Below are positions 7,797 through 15,510 of a stretch of 20,971 bases of DNA, one piece after another (positions within the stretch are counted from its first letter, which is position 1; the number at the start of each line of letters is the position of its first letter). Source of the stretch: BOG-908 sp964247675. Its GTDB lineage: Bacteria > Pseudomonadota > Alphaproteobacteria > Acetobacterales > Acetobacteraceae. Below the pieces are notes generated by a model. It saw only the letters and a program-made list of their open reading frames with translations, was not told the DNA's origin and made no database searches. The translations under genes and the position numbers were made by a program. The stretch lies in the NCBI GenBank assembly GCA_964247675.1, contig CAXTVW010000052.1, forward strand, positions 1 through 20,971, given 5' to 3'.

Positions 7797-8816
7797 TCAA
7801 CCCGCAACCAGCCGCCGGAACACCTCCGAGCCGACAAAAGCCGCCGCCTCAGGATGCAGACGCGCGTTCTCCGCCCGCAAAGCCAGCTCGCGTATCAGCC
7901 GAAGAACACTTCCGGGCAAATGCTCCGCAGCCGGCACGAACCGCCGTTCCTCCGGGCAGACACCCCGATCAGCTTGCAACCGCGTACCCGTCCTTTCGGC
8001 AAGCAACGCCAGGTCGCGATTGTAAAGCGCTGACAGCCGCGCAGCCTGGGCACAGCTCAGGTATCGGCCAGCCGGGCAGCGCAGGCCGGCGCTTTCCGCC
8101 GCGCGGTCCGTCAGGCGGTGCAGCTCCTCCGCGACGGCAAGGCTGCCCTGGCTCCATCCGGACCCGGACCCGCCGCATGCCACCAGCCGGAGCATCTCGA
8201 CCACCCACCAGCTCGGCGACACGTTCGCCCGTCCGGCGTGCGGCCCCGGCGCGCCGGCAAGCCCCAGGGCGGACAGGCAATCGGCCACCAGGTCGCGGCC
8301 TTGCAGGTCTGCCGGGTGGAGCGAGCGGACGCGTATCCTGTCCCAGCCCAGCGTCCGCCCCCAGATGTCCAGCATGGGCCAGAAACTGACGTCACCCTCG
8401 ACGCCCGCCAGGTAATCGTCGAACCCCTTTGCGTTATACCCGGTGCGAACGTCGAAACTATACGACGACACGATCCATTCGCCGTACGGCCGGACGTAGA
8501 ACAGAACCTGCGTGTCCAGGTCTGCGAACTCCTCCGCCATGACGCGTGTGAGCTCGGCCGAAAAGCAGCACAGGCCCTCATGGGAGACCAGCACCGACCG
8601 CCCGGCCCGGCCGCGTGCGAATATCGCGACGTCGCGGTGGTTGGCGAAGCCCTGCAGCGACCCGTCCGCGGGCCCGGACTGGCCGAACAGCAGCACGTAA
8701 TCGAAACCAGCCTGCCGCAGACGGCCGGCCTCGCTTGCGAAGTGATTCTGCAGGGTCGTCGAGCCGACCTTGTTGCGGCCGATGTGGAGGAAGACCCTTG
8801 GGGCACTGACAGGCAT
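7797..8816 (-). CDS. Sulfotransferase-family protein
   Basis: A 339-residue protein with the 5'-phosphosulfate-binding P-loop of PAPS-dependent sulfotransferases near its start: FLHIGRNKVGSTTLQ, residues 9-23, including Lys16, Gly18, Ser19 and Thr20. The 3'-phosphate-binding motif follows at residues 107-120, YVRPYGEWIVSSYS, with Arg109 and Ser117/118. The remaining half is less conserved, as usual for the family. The acceptor cannot be predicted; bacterial relatives modify polysaccharides, glycolipids or small molecules. No other sulfation genes (PAPS synthesis) are in view. It is divergent from the PadR gene with about 124 bases between starts and convergent with the zinc-ribbon gene. The Shine-Dalgarno sequence is weak. 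A related nucleotide-binding enzyme is possible, but both substrate motifs fit. Confidence 0.8.
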   Translation of the reverse strand: MPVSAPRVFLHIGRNKVGSTTLQNHFASEAGRLRQAGFDYVLLFGQSGPADGSLQGFANHRDVAIFARGRAGRSVLVSHEGLCCFSAELTRVMAEEFADLDTQVLFYVRPYGEWIVSSYSFDVRTGYNAKGFDDYLAGVEGDVSFWPMLDIWGRTLGWDRIRVRSLHPADLQGRDLVADCLSALGLAGAPGPHAGRANVSPSWWVVEMLRLVACGGSGSGWSQGSLAVAEELHRLTDRAAESAGLRCPAGRYLSCAQAARLSALYNRDLALLAERTGTRLQADRGVCPEERRFVPAAEHLPGSVLRLIRELALRAENARLHPEAAAFVGSEVFRRLVAG

Positions 8817-8882
8817 TTCTGATCCGCGACGACACGTCCCTCTGTCGCACGGCGCAGCGGCAAAAGTCTTCCGCCTTTCCGC

Positions 8883-8930
8883 TTGACGCCCAACTCTCGA
8901 AAGACATATCGTAAGACATGTTTACAGATA
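8883..8930 (+). promoter_or_regulatory. Predicted promoter and operator of the PadR-reductase operon
   Basis: TTGACG (8883-8888) is followed after 18 bases by TATCGT (8907-8912). Overlapping the -10 are the direct repeats AAGACATAT (8901-8909) and AAGACATGT (8913-8921), 12 bases apart. An imperfect dyad is centred on ACATGT (8916-8921) and bounded by TATC (8907) and GATA (8930). This is a likely autoregulatory PadR site. Promoter strength and the exact operator are inferred. Confidence 0.5.
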
Positions 8931-8940
8931 GGATTGCTTA

Positions 8941-9540
8941 ATGCGCTTCCACCACGCTTTGCACGCCATAGGCCGCCGCCACGGCCGCCACGGCCCGGGC
9001 CCAGGCGGCTTCGGCCGCGGTTTCATGGGTGATGACGGCATGCCAGGCGCCCGCAAGCTCACCGCCGCCGACCTCCAGCTCCTCCTCCTCGCCCTCCTCG
9101 CCGAACGCCCCGCCCACGGCTACGAGCTTATCCGACTGCTCGAAGAGCGCTCGGCCGGCTTCTACGCACCCAGCCCGGGCATGATCTACCCGGCGCTGAC
9201 CTATCTCGAGGAGATCGGCCACGCCGAAGTCAGCCAGGACGGCAACCGCAAACTCTACACCCTGACCGATGCCGGCCGCGCCCAGCTCGCAGCCAACCGC
9301 GACCAGGCCAACCAGATCCTCGACACGCTGAAACGCATAGGCGAGCGCATGGCCGGCGTGCGCGAAGCCTTCGCGGGCCTCGATGCGGCCGACCCCCGCG
9401 CCGCCGATGACCTGCACCGCGCCAAGCACGCCCTCAAACACGCCATCATGCGCAAGCATGGCTGCAGCCCGGAAGAAGCCCGCCGCGTCACCCAGATCCT
9501 GGACCGCGCCGCCGCCGAGATCCTCGGCCGCCAGGCCTGA
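8941..9540 (+). CDS. PadR-family regulator with His-rich N-terminus (YqjI-like)
   Basis: A 199-residue repressor-type protein. The winged-helix PadR core starts near residue 40 and contains LQLLLLALLAERPAHGYE, FYAPSPGMIYPALTYLEE (74-91) and the wing GNRKLYTLTDAGR. The C-terminal helices (about 115-199) would form the dimer interface. Residues 1-36 are Gly/Arg rich with His at 4, 5, 8, 14 and 17. E. coli YqjI also has a His-rich metal-binding head before the same core; it represses yqjH and responds to nickel. The neighbour downstream is exactly a YqjH-type reductase 26 bases away on the same strand, which supports the assignment. This extension has fewer His and no Cys compared with YqjI, so metal choice is uncertain. 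The upstream direct repeats and dyad suggest autoregulation. Confidence 0.9.
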   Translation: MRFHHALHAIGRRHGRHGPGPGGFGRGFMGDDGMPGARKLTAADLQLLLLALLAERPAHGYELIRLLEERSAGFYAPSPGMIYPALTYLEEIGHAEVSQDGNRKLYTLTDAGRAQLAANRDQANQILDTLKRIGERMAGVREAFAGLDAADPRAADDLHRAKHALKHAIMRKHGCSPEEARRVTQILDRAAAEILGRQA

Positions 9541-9566
9541 CAGCCTCAGACACAGGAGCCTCGCCG

Positions 9567-10382
9567 ATGACACACATGACCCGAAACCCCGTCCGCGTAC
9601 GCTTCCAGGCCAAGCTGCGCCATGCGCAGGTCGCCAGCGTGGCGCAGCTCACCTCACGCATGCGCCGCATCACCTTCACCGGCCCCGAACTCGACGACTT
9701 CACCACCGCCGGCGCCGGCGACCACGTGAAGCTCTTCTTCGCAGCGCCCGGCCAGGCCGAACCCACTTTGCCCACGCTGCAGAACGGCACGCCAACCTAC
9801 CCGGAGGGTGCCATCCGCCCGGAAATGCGTGACTACACCCCCCGCCGTTTCAACCCGCAAACCCGCGAGCTTACGATAGACTTCGTCCTGCACGGCGACG
9901 GCCCCGCCGCTACCTGGGCCGCCAACGCTGAACCCGGCCAAACCATGGCCATAGGCGGCCCGCGCGCCTCCACCCTCACGCCCGACGACTATGACACCTA
10001 CCTGCTCGCCGGTGACGAGACCGCGGTCCCCGCCATCTCCCGCCACCTAGAAGAGCTGCCCCCCGGGATCCGTGCCTTTGTCTTCCTGGAAGTCGCCGAC
10101 GCGGGCGAAGAGCACCACCTGCCAACCGCCGCCAACGCCGTCATCACTTGGCTGCACCGGGACGGAATGCGAGCCGGCACCACCACCCTGCTCGACGCGG
10201 CGCTGCGCGACCTGCAACTACCCGAGGGCGACACCTACGCCTGGATCGCCGCCGAGGTGGAGACCGCTCGCCGCCTGCGCCGCTACATGATCGAGGAAGA
10301 AGGCCTACCGCGTGAGCAGGTGCGCGCTGCCGGATACTGGCGTCTAGGTGCGTCCGGTGAACACGCCAAGCTGGATGATTGA
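9567..10382 (+). CDS. Siderophore-interacting protein / NADPH-dependent ferric-chelate reductase (YqjH/ViuB-like)
   Basis: A cytoplasmic FAD enzyme that reduces ferric siderophores or other ferric chelates to release iron; 271 residues, normal. The N-terminal FAD-binding barrel (about 8-130) has RMRRITFTGPELDDF and the flavin-binding signature MRDYTPRRF (87-95). It continues with ELTIDFVLHGDGPAATWA (101-118) and the phosphate-binding AIGGPRAS. The C-terminal SIP domain has YLLAGDETAVPAI, the AWIAAEVE segment and the terminal GYWRLG typical of the family. AGGAG is 8 bases before the ATG. It is transcribed with the PadR regulator directly upstream, indicating metal-controlled expression. Repeat R5 follows the stop. 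Confidence 0.93.
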   Translation: MTHMTRNPVRVRFQAKLRHAQVASVAQLTSRMRRITFTGPELDDFTTAGAGDHVKLFFAAPGQAEPTLPTLQNGTPTYPEGAIRPEMRDYTPRRFNPQTRELTIDFVLHGDGPAATWAANAEPGQTMAIGGPRASTLTPDDYDTYLLAGDETAVPAISRHLEELPPGIRAFVFLEVADAGEEHHLPTAANAVITWLHRDGMRAGTTTLLDAALRDLQLPEGDTYAWIAAEVETARRLRRYMIEEEGLPREQVRAAGYWRLGASGEHAKLDD

Positions 10383-10383
10383 C

Positions 10384-10511
10384 TGAAGCAAAGCTTCTTT
10401 TTTGAAAGAAGCAAAAAAACTTCCCCCCTGTCGGCGGCCGCTCCAGCACCCGCCGACAGGGAGCAAAAGTTTTTTGGTCCTTTTTTTCAAAAAAGGACTG
10501 CTTGCTTCCTT
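10384..10511. repeat. Intergenic composite repeat R5 (full copy, overlaps a gene end)
   Basis: Lies between convergent genes. The left arm 10394-10411 is shortened (CTTC...GAAG, 18 nt). The right arm 10477-10498 has GTCC paired with GGAC, a unique double change relative to GTTC/GAAC. The centre is a perfect 12-bp stem CCCTGTCGGCGG/CCGCCGACAGGG, followed on the + strand by AGCAAAAG and six T. The GGDEF-EAL reading frame enters the right arm and stops inside it. Confidence 0.88.
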
Positions 10512-12619
10512 GAACGTTCAGTTTCCACGGAAGGCGCCAGCCAACCCGGCACCAGGTCCCGGCTCATCGGCCGCCCGAGCAGGTAACCCTGCAACCGGTC
10601 CACGCCCAGCATCGTAAGCCGCTCCCGCTGGGACTGCGTCTCCACGCCCTCCGCCGTCACCTGCAGCCCGAGCGCCTGCGCGATCGAAAGTATCGCGCCG
10701 ACAACCGCGTATCCGTCGTTGTCCGCGGTACGCACGAAGCTCTGGTCGATCTTGATCACGTCGAGCGGCAGCTTCGCCAGATACGCCAGCGACGAAAACC
10801 CGGTGCCGAAATCATCCAGCAGGATCTTGATCCCCTGCTCGCGCAATTGCTCGAACACCGGCGCCACGCGAACGTGGTCGCTCACGAACATGCTCTCCGT
10901 GATCTCCAGTTGCAGCCGGTCCGCCGGCAGGTTCGCCAGTGCCAGGGCCGTCTCCACGTCGTCTATCAAGGTACCCGACAACACCTGCGCCACCGACACG
11001 TTCACCGTCACGGCCTGCAGGCTGTCCCAGCCCGCGGCGGCCAGGCAGGCTTCCCGCAACACCCATCGGCCGATCTTGCCGATCTGGCCGGACTGCTCCG
11101 CTATCGGGATGAACTGCACCGGGCTTACCGCGCCGTAACCATAGCGCTCCCAACGCAGCAGCGCCTCGAATGCCTCGCAGCTTCCGGTGCGCGCGGACAG
11201 GATCGGCTGATAGACGAGCGACAGCTCCGCCCGCTCGATGGCGCCGCGCAGCGCCTGCTCCAGCATGTGCCGTTCCGCGACATTCCTGGCCAAAGCTGGA
11301 TCGAATACGTTTACCCGCCCCTTGCCGCCATTCTTGCCCTCGTACATCGCCACGTCCGCGGCGCGTATCAGCTCGTCCTGCGTACGCCCGTCCCACGGAA
11401 ACACCGATATCCCGATCGTCACGTCCACGCGCACTTTCTCCAGCCCCGCGCTGAACGGCGCCTCGAGGGTCTGGCGCAGCTTCATCCCCAGCAGCATCGC
11501 GTCGGCAGCACCGCCCGCCACCGGCATCGCCATGACGAACTCGTCACCGCCCCAGCGCGCGATCTCCACCAGCGGTCCGGCCGCTTCCCGCAGCAGCCGC
11601 GCGGTCGTCTGCAGAACCTGGTCTCCCGTCGCGTGCCCGCGCACGTCATTGACCTGCTTGAAATTATCGAGGTCCAGAAACAGCACGGCCAGTAGCCCGG
11701 CATGCCTCTCCGCATCGGCCAGCATGCATGCCAAACGCTGCGCGAACGTCGCCCGGTTGCAAAGCCCGGTCAGCGAGTCCGTGGACGCCAGGCAGGCGAG
11801 CGCCTCGGCGTAACGCTGCCGCTCCGCCATCTCCCGCGCAAGGTCCGCTGTGCGCGCCTCGATGCGCCGTTCCAGGGAATCGTTCGCGTCGTTCAAGGCG
11901 ATCTGCGCCAGTTGCAGATCCCGGTTCGTCGCTTCGGCCTGCTGCCTGTGCTCCTCCGTCTCCGCCACCAGCGCCTGGTTCGCCCGGTTCAGCCGCAGCG
12001 CGTCGATCACGCTGCGGTTCGCGATACGCGCCGAGACGATCATCGCGGCCAGCATCGCAAACCCGAGCACGGCAAGGAACAGGTTCTCGCGCCCGGGAAT
12101 CAGCAGGTACATCACCGAAGCAGGCGCCAGCTCCAGCACGCAATACGTGATCACCAGCGGCAGCGACGGCCCGAGGACCATGGCGCTGCCGCCAGCCATG
12201 GCCGACAGGATAACGGAGCAAGCCGCCCGGCCGGCCCCGTCGATGTGCTCGAAAAACAGCACCGGGAAGACGGCCCACAACAGGCCGGAAGCCAGAACGC
12301 CAGCCGCGAACCGTGCGATCTCGCGCCGCCCGTTCATCCCGCTGCGCCGACGCGAGGGATGCAGGATCAGCACGTCCAGGCTTCGGCCGGCAACGACGAC
12401 GATGACCGCGGCCAGCCACGCCAGCAGCCCGCGCAAACATTCCGGCCGGTTCACCATCCAGACCAGGGATGCGGCAACGAGGGCGGTGAGTGTCAGGCCG
12501 CCCCGGCCGTTATCATACAACATCGCCGCTTTGTCGTTGGCGACCAGCGCGTTCGGATCAAAGCAGGCCCTGCTCTGCTCTGCGGCATTCTGGATTGAGT
12601 AACTGCGAAAAGCATTCAT
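10487..12619 (-). CDS. Membrane GGDEF-EAL cyclic-di-GMP protein
   Basis: A 710-residue protein of cyclic-di-GMP signalling. The N-terminal half has about six hydrophobic helices (between residues 41 and 198), a membrane sensor of unrecognised type, followed by a helical linker (about 205-270). The diguanylate cyclase domain (about 275-440) has an intact GGDEF at 357-361 and the usual LFLDLDNFKQVND, so synthesis is possible. No RxxD inhibitory site precedes GGDEF (the place reads PLVE). The EAL domain (about 452-700) has EALLRW (485-490), the ITESMF glutamate, LLDDFGTGFSSL, IKIDQSFV and AEGVE, all consistent with an active phosphodiesterase. The start is ATG at 12619, one codon after a TTG, with a weak Shine-Dalgarno sequence. 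The last residues (RKQAVLF) and the TGA come from repeat R5. Which activity dominates cannot be told from sequence. Confidence 0.93.
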   Translation of the reverse strand: MNAFRSYSIQNAAEQSRACFDPNALVANDKAAMLYDNGRGGLTLTALVAASLVWMVNRPECLRGLLAWLAAVIVVVAGRSLDVLILHPSRRRSGMNGRREIARFAAGVLASGLLWAVFPVLFFEHIDGAGRAACSVILSAMAGGSAMVLGPSLPLVITYCVLELAPASVMYLLIPGRENLFLAVLGFAMLAAMIVSARIANRSVIDALRLNRANQALVAETEEHRQQAEATNRDLQLAQIALNDANDSLERRIEARTADLAREMAERQRYAEALACLASTDSLTGLCNRATFAQRLACMLADAERHAGLLAVLFLDLDNFKQVNDVRGHATGDQVLQTTARLLREAAGPLVEIARWGGDEFVMAMPVAGGAADAMLLGMKLRQTLEAPFSAGLEKVRVDVTIGISVFPWDGRTQDELIRAADVAMYEGKNGGKGRVNVFDPALARNVAERHMLEQALRGAIERAELSLVYQPILSARTGSCEAFEALLRWERYGYGAVSPVQFIPIAEQSGQIGKIGRWVLREACLAAAGWDSLQAVTVNVSVAQVLSGTLIDDVETALALANLPADRLQLEITESMFVSDHVRVAPVFEQLREQGIKILLDDFGTGFSSLAYLAKLPLDVIKIDQSFVRTADNDGYAVVGAILSIAQALGLQVTAEGVETQSQRERLTMLGVDRLQGYLLGRPMSRDLVPGWLAPSVETERSRKQAVLF

Positions 12620-12747
12620 CAATGACCAACTTGCACCAGGGCCGCCTGCAACAAGTATTACCGCGCCTGCGTAAAAGCGGCGTTAAAGCCCGCAGCAACG
12701 CCGTCCATGCACCCCGCGCGGCGCGGCACAGGATGCCGCCCCAACCA

Positions 12748-13218
12748 TCACACACGCGTATGCGGCAAGTTTCCCTCACGCTGCAGCCCGTGCCAGGCCA
12801 GCAGACTGTCGCCTATGAACGCCGCCAATGACCCGACCGTGCACCCCAGCGACGCCCCGAACAGCCCGAACAGCACCGCCGACGTCGCACTGTCGCGCAA
12901 CACGCCGACAAACAGCACGAACGCCGCGCCGCACGTCGCCGCACCGCCCAGTGCCGCCAGCGCAATCGCCACGTCCAGCGCCACCGTCCGCCGCCGCAAC
13001 CGCCGCAGATGCGCCCGCAACACCGCCGCCTCCGCATCCTCGCACGTCTTCAGCAGCGTGCTGGCGTGCTCCGCATGATCGGACACCCGCGCCAGCCGCG
13101 TGTTGAACACGTTCAGCAACGTCCCAATGCCCGACAGCAGGAAAACCGGCGTCAACGCCACCTGAATGACATGCGCGATGCTGTCGACGGGAACCGCGCC
13201 CGTCACCGCCGGAAACAT
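12748..13218 (-). CDS. DUF2721 family membrane protein
   Basis: A 156-residue protein matching DUF2721 as I know it. It opens with IAHVIQVALTPVFLLSGIGTLLNVFNTRLARVSDH (about 14-48), followed by a charged coiled region (49-77) and two more hydrophobic segments (about 80-105 and 113-140). The function of the family is unknown. It sits in the inner membrane with three predicted helices. Its ATG is separated by a single base from the stop of the upstream DUF1289 gene (TAG-G-ATG), so translation is surely coupled. After its stop there is a GCGGCA/TGCCGC hairpin without a T-run. The 128 bases between it and the GGDEF-EAL gene hold no further gene that I can support. Confidence 0.85.
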   Translation of the reverse strand: MFPAVTGAVPVDSIAHVIQVALTPVFLLSGIGTLLNVFNTRLARVSDHAEHASTLLKTCEDAEAAVLRAHLRRLRRRTVALDVAIALAALGGAATCGAAFVLFVGVLRDSATSAVLFGLFGASLGCTVGSLAAFIGDSLLAWHGLQREGNLPHTRV

Positions 13219-13219
13219 C

Positions 13220-13378
13220 CTAGGCGGTCCGCCGCGGCAGGTCTTCCATCACCACCTGCCGCTCGGCATCGCTCATGCTGCCCCACGCGGCAATTTCGGC
13301 CAGCGTCCGCCGGCAGCCGGCGCATTGCTCCGTCTGCGGGTCCATCTGGCACAGCTTTAGGCACGGGGAGATAATCAT
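13220..13378 (-). CDS. DUF1289 family small Cys protein
   Basis: A 52-residue protein. It begins MIISPCLKLCQMDPQTE and continues with CAGCRRTLAEIAAWGSMSD, the DUF1289 pattern: Cys6, Cys10, Cys19 and Cys22 (CxxxC then CxxC), followed by the R-T-L-x-E-I-x-x-W-x-x-M-S-D-A-E-R segment. The four cysteines probably bind a metal such as zinc or an iron-sulfur cluster; the function is unknown. The ATG at 13378 lies only two bases from repeat R6, so the leader is essentially the repeat. The stop TAG is one base from the DUF2721 start. It is short but the motif match is complete. Confidence 0.88.
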   Translation of the reverse strand: MIISPCLKLCQMDPQTEQCAGCRRTLAEIAAWGSMSDAERQVVMEDLPRRTA

Positions 13379-13380
13379 CT

Positions 13381-13519
13381 CAGGCAAGCAAGCAGTTCTT
13401 TTTTGAAAAAAAGAACCAAAAAACTTTTGCTCCCTGTCGGCGGGTGCGGAAACGCCCGCCGTCAGGGAGCAGAAGTTCTTTGCTTCTTTTTTTCAAAAAA
13501 GAAGGCCTTTCTTTCCTTA
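13381..13519. repeat. Intergenic composite repeat R6 (full copy)
   Basis: Left arm 13395-13416 (GTTC...GAAC) and right arm 13483-13504 (CTTC...GAAG), so the two arms are of different type. The centre is a strong hairpin, CTCCCTG-T-CGGCGGG paired with CCCGCCG-T-CAGGGAG, perfect except for one T-T, with a GAAA-containing loop. Its right edge contains the TAA stop of the M61 gene and its left edge is two bases from the DUF1289 ATG. It separates two minus-strand genes. Confidence 0.9.
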
Positions 13520-15436
13520 CTTCAGAGGCGTCAACAGATCATCCAGCAGCGCCGGCGTCCCAGCCACCCGCTCCAGATGCGGATACCGCAGCCCATCGAA
13601 ATACGGGATCTGCACCATGCGGAAATGCAGATCGTCCTGCACCAGCACCTCGATCGGCTTGTGATCCGTATGCGCCAGCTTTATCGCGTCCGAAAAAGTA
13701 TTGTCCTCGTCATACGCCAGTCCATCGAGCGCCAATACCTTCCCGCCCTTCACCAGCCCGGCCTTGTACGCCGCCGAGTCCCAGATCACGCTGCCGATCG
13801 TGCCGCCCTTGCCGACGATCAGCCCGACCGAATCGCTGAAATCATGCGCGTTCCGCCGGCTCTCCGCACTCTTCAGGAAGTCCGACCGCGTGTCGTTGTA
13901 CACCAGCTTATAGCCGCCACGCGTGATGCCATCCAGCGGCGCCGTCCCGCCCCGCCGGTCCAGCCGCGTGCGCAGGAACCCCGCCCAGTCATACGGCATC
14001 ACGCCGTTCAGCGCCGCCACCACATCCTCGAACTTGTAGGGATGCGTCACGAAACTCCCATCCTCTATGCCGAAGAACGCATGCGCGAAATCGCCCAGCG
14101 ACTTCTGCCCATGAGTCGTCTGCCGTATCAGCGTGTCCGCATCCAGCCAGATCAGCAGCCCTTCGGTGTAGTAATCCTCCTGCCGCTCCCAGCTATGCCA
14201 GGATTGCGGCCGCCGCTCGTTGATGATCGGGTCGTTCGTGGTGTCCTCCAGCGGCCGCCACGCGCGCCCCACCTCGCGCACCATCTCGTCCGCATCCAGC
14301 GCGATCGCATCCAGCGCCTCCTCCTTGCTCCAAAGCCCGGAACGCGCCGCCAGAACCTGTCCCCAGAACTGCGTCTGCCCCTCATAGACCCACAAAAGGC
14401 TGTCCCGCTCTGGCACGTTGAAGTTCGGCGCCCACAGATCCGCCGGCCGCCGGAACTTGCCGTTCCAGGAATGCGTGTACTCATGCGGCAGCAGGTCGCG
14501 GTCCGCCGTCGTCTTGTCCCAGTCGGAAAAATAGTCGCGGTCCACACCGTCTTCGCTGGACTGGTGATGCTCCAGCCCGATCCCGCCCAACTGGCCGCTG
14601 AGCGCGAACAGGAAATCGTAGTGCCCGTAATGCTGCGCGCCATAAAGCAGCTTGGCCTGCGCCACCAACGCGCGGTGCTTCGCCAACTGCTCCGGCGTCA
14701 TCACCAGATCCTGCGGCTTGTCGGCAAACACGTTCAGATGCACCGGAACCTTGTCGCCGGGCGCCAGGTCGATGCGCGCCGAATACCGCCCCGCATAAAA
14801 CGGTGAATCGACCAGCGTGTTGAACGGCACCGTCTCGAACTGCGCGTTCCCGTCGCCGGCCGCCCGGGTGTCCAGTGCCGTCGCATAATGCCAGCCCTTC
14901 GGCAGGATGATGGTCGGGCTCACCGCAACATCGCGCGTGAACACGCCCGCCGGATAAAGCGCCAGTTCGTTCCAGGCGAGATCCACCATATCCGGCGTCA
15001 TCTCCACCCGCCCCTCCTTCTGGGTCGGCGGCGACAGATACTGGAAATGCACGTCGATAGAACCCGCACCCTGCGGCACCTGCACATGGAACGCATGCAC
15101 GTTCACCGTATCGCGCGCCCAGGTCAGGCTCTGCCCGCCAGCCTTGAAGTCCAGCCCCGCCACTGCCGCCAGCGGCCCCGTCGGCCCATGATCGCCGGGC
15201 ACCCACTCCGGATACAGCAGCACCACGTCGCCGCCATGCTGCACCGGTATTACCTCGTGCACGCTCACCACATGCCGCGCCAGGTCCGTCACATCCACGC
15301 TGAGCTGAATGGTCCCGGGATACGCCACATCCTGCGGCGCCGGTATCGCTGGCGGATACGGCAATGGCTGCGGCTGCGGCTGATCGGCAAACGCCGGCGT
15401 GGCAAGCAGCGTGGTCAGCAGAAGTGTGCGTTTCAA
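13517..15436 (-). CDS. Secreted M61-family metallopeptidase (glycyl aminopeptidase type) with PDZ domain
   Basis: A 639-residue zinc peptidase. I place the start at TTG 15436: GGAG lies 9 bases upstream and the product begins with a clear signal peptide (MKRTLLLTTLLATPAFA, cleavage before DQ), so it is exported. A longer frame from 15514 would translate repeat R7 and is rejected. The beta-rich N-terminal domain (about 40-230) is followed by GGIGLEHHQSS (284-294) and the zinc-binding HEYTH (318-322, catalytic Glu319). The third ligand, Glu352, is in WVYEGQTQFWG. Residues about 540-620 (GLIVGKGGTIGSVIWDSAAYKAGLVKGGKVLAL) form the C-terminal PDZ domain. M61 enzymes remove N-terminal Gly or Ala residues. 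The stop codon falls in the edge of repeat R6. Confidence 0.92.
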   Translation of the reverse strand: MKRTLLLTTLLATPAFADQPQPQPLPYPPAIPAPQDVAYPGTIQLSVDVTDLARHVVSVHEVIPVQHGGDVVLLYPEWVPGDHGPTGPLAAVAGLDFKAGGQSLTWARDTVNVHAFHVQVPQGAGSIDVHFQYLSPPTQKEGRVEMTPDMVDLAWNELALYPAGVFTRDVAVSPTIILPKGWHYATALDTRAAGDGNAQFETVPFNTLVDSPFYAGRYSARIDLAPGDKVPVHLNVFADKPQDLVMTPEQLAKHRALVAQAKLLYGAQHYGHYDFLFALSGQLGGIGLEHHQSSEDGVDRDYFSDWDKTTADRDLLPHEYTHSWNGKFRRPADLWAPNFNVPERDSLLWVYEGQTQFWGQVLAARSGLWSKEEALDAIALDADEMVREVGRAWRPLEDTTNDPIINERRPQSWHSWERQEDYYTEGLLIWLDADTLIRQTTHGQKSLGDFAHAFFGIEDGSFVTHPYKFEDVVAALNGVMPYDWAGFLRTRLDRRGGTAPLDGITRGGYKLVYNDTRSDFLKSAESRRNAHDFSDSVGLIVGKGGTIGSVIWDSAAYKAGLVKGGKVLALDGLAYDEDNTFSDAIKLAHTDHKPIEVLVQDDLHFRMVQIPYFDGLRYPHLERVAGTPALLDDLLTPLK

Positions 15437-15448
15437 TTGCGTAAACTC

Positions 15449-15503
15449 CAAGGAAGGAAGGCCTTCTTTTTTGAAAAAAAGAAGCAAAAAACTTTTGCTC
15501 CCC
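15449..15503. repeat. Intergenic composite repeat R7 (left half only)
   Basis: AAGGAAGG end, arm 15463-15484 (CTTC...GAAG), then GCAAAAAACTTTTGCTCCC. The central stem stops after its first bases and the right half is missing. It lies between the decarboxylase stop (15511-15513) and the M61 start. It is a solo half-element like R1, which suggests that halves can be lost or exist alone. Confidence 0.83.
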
Positions 15504-15510
15504 GGCTGCA

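Noticed and set aside
6610..7800. 396-codon minus-strand frame
   Set aside because: Antisense of the zinc-ribbon membrane protein and reads into repeat R4; no recognisable domain.
12690..12747. GCGGCA/TGCCGC hairpin after the DUF2721 gene as an intrinsic terminator
   Set aside because: No T-run follows on the minus strand; it could act only with Rho or by chance in GC-rich DNA.
12621..12831. Plus-strand frame beginning MTNLHQGRLQQV in the gap upstream of the GGDEF-EAL gene
   Set aside because: Runs antisense into the DUF2721 gene, has no ribosome site and shows no family resemblance.
13403..14806. 467-codon plus-strand frame starting in repeat R6
   Set aside because: Antisense to the M61 peptidase, which has complete zinc motifs; the product is Arg/Pro/His-rich and its first residues are translated repeat.
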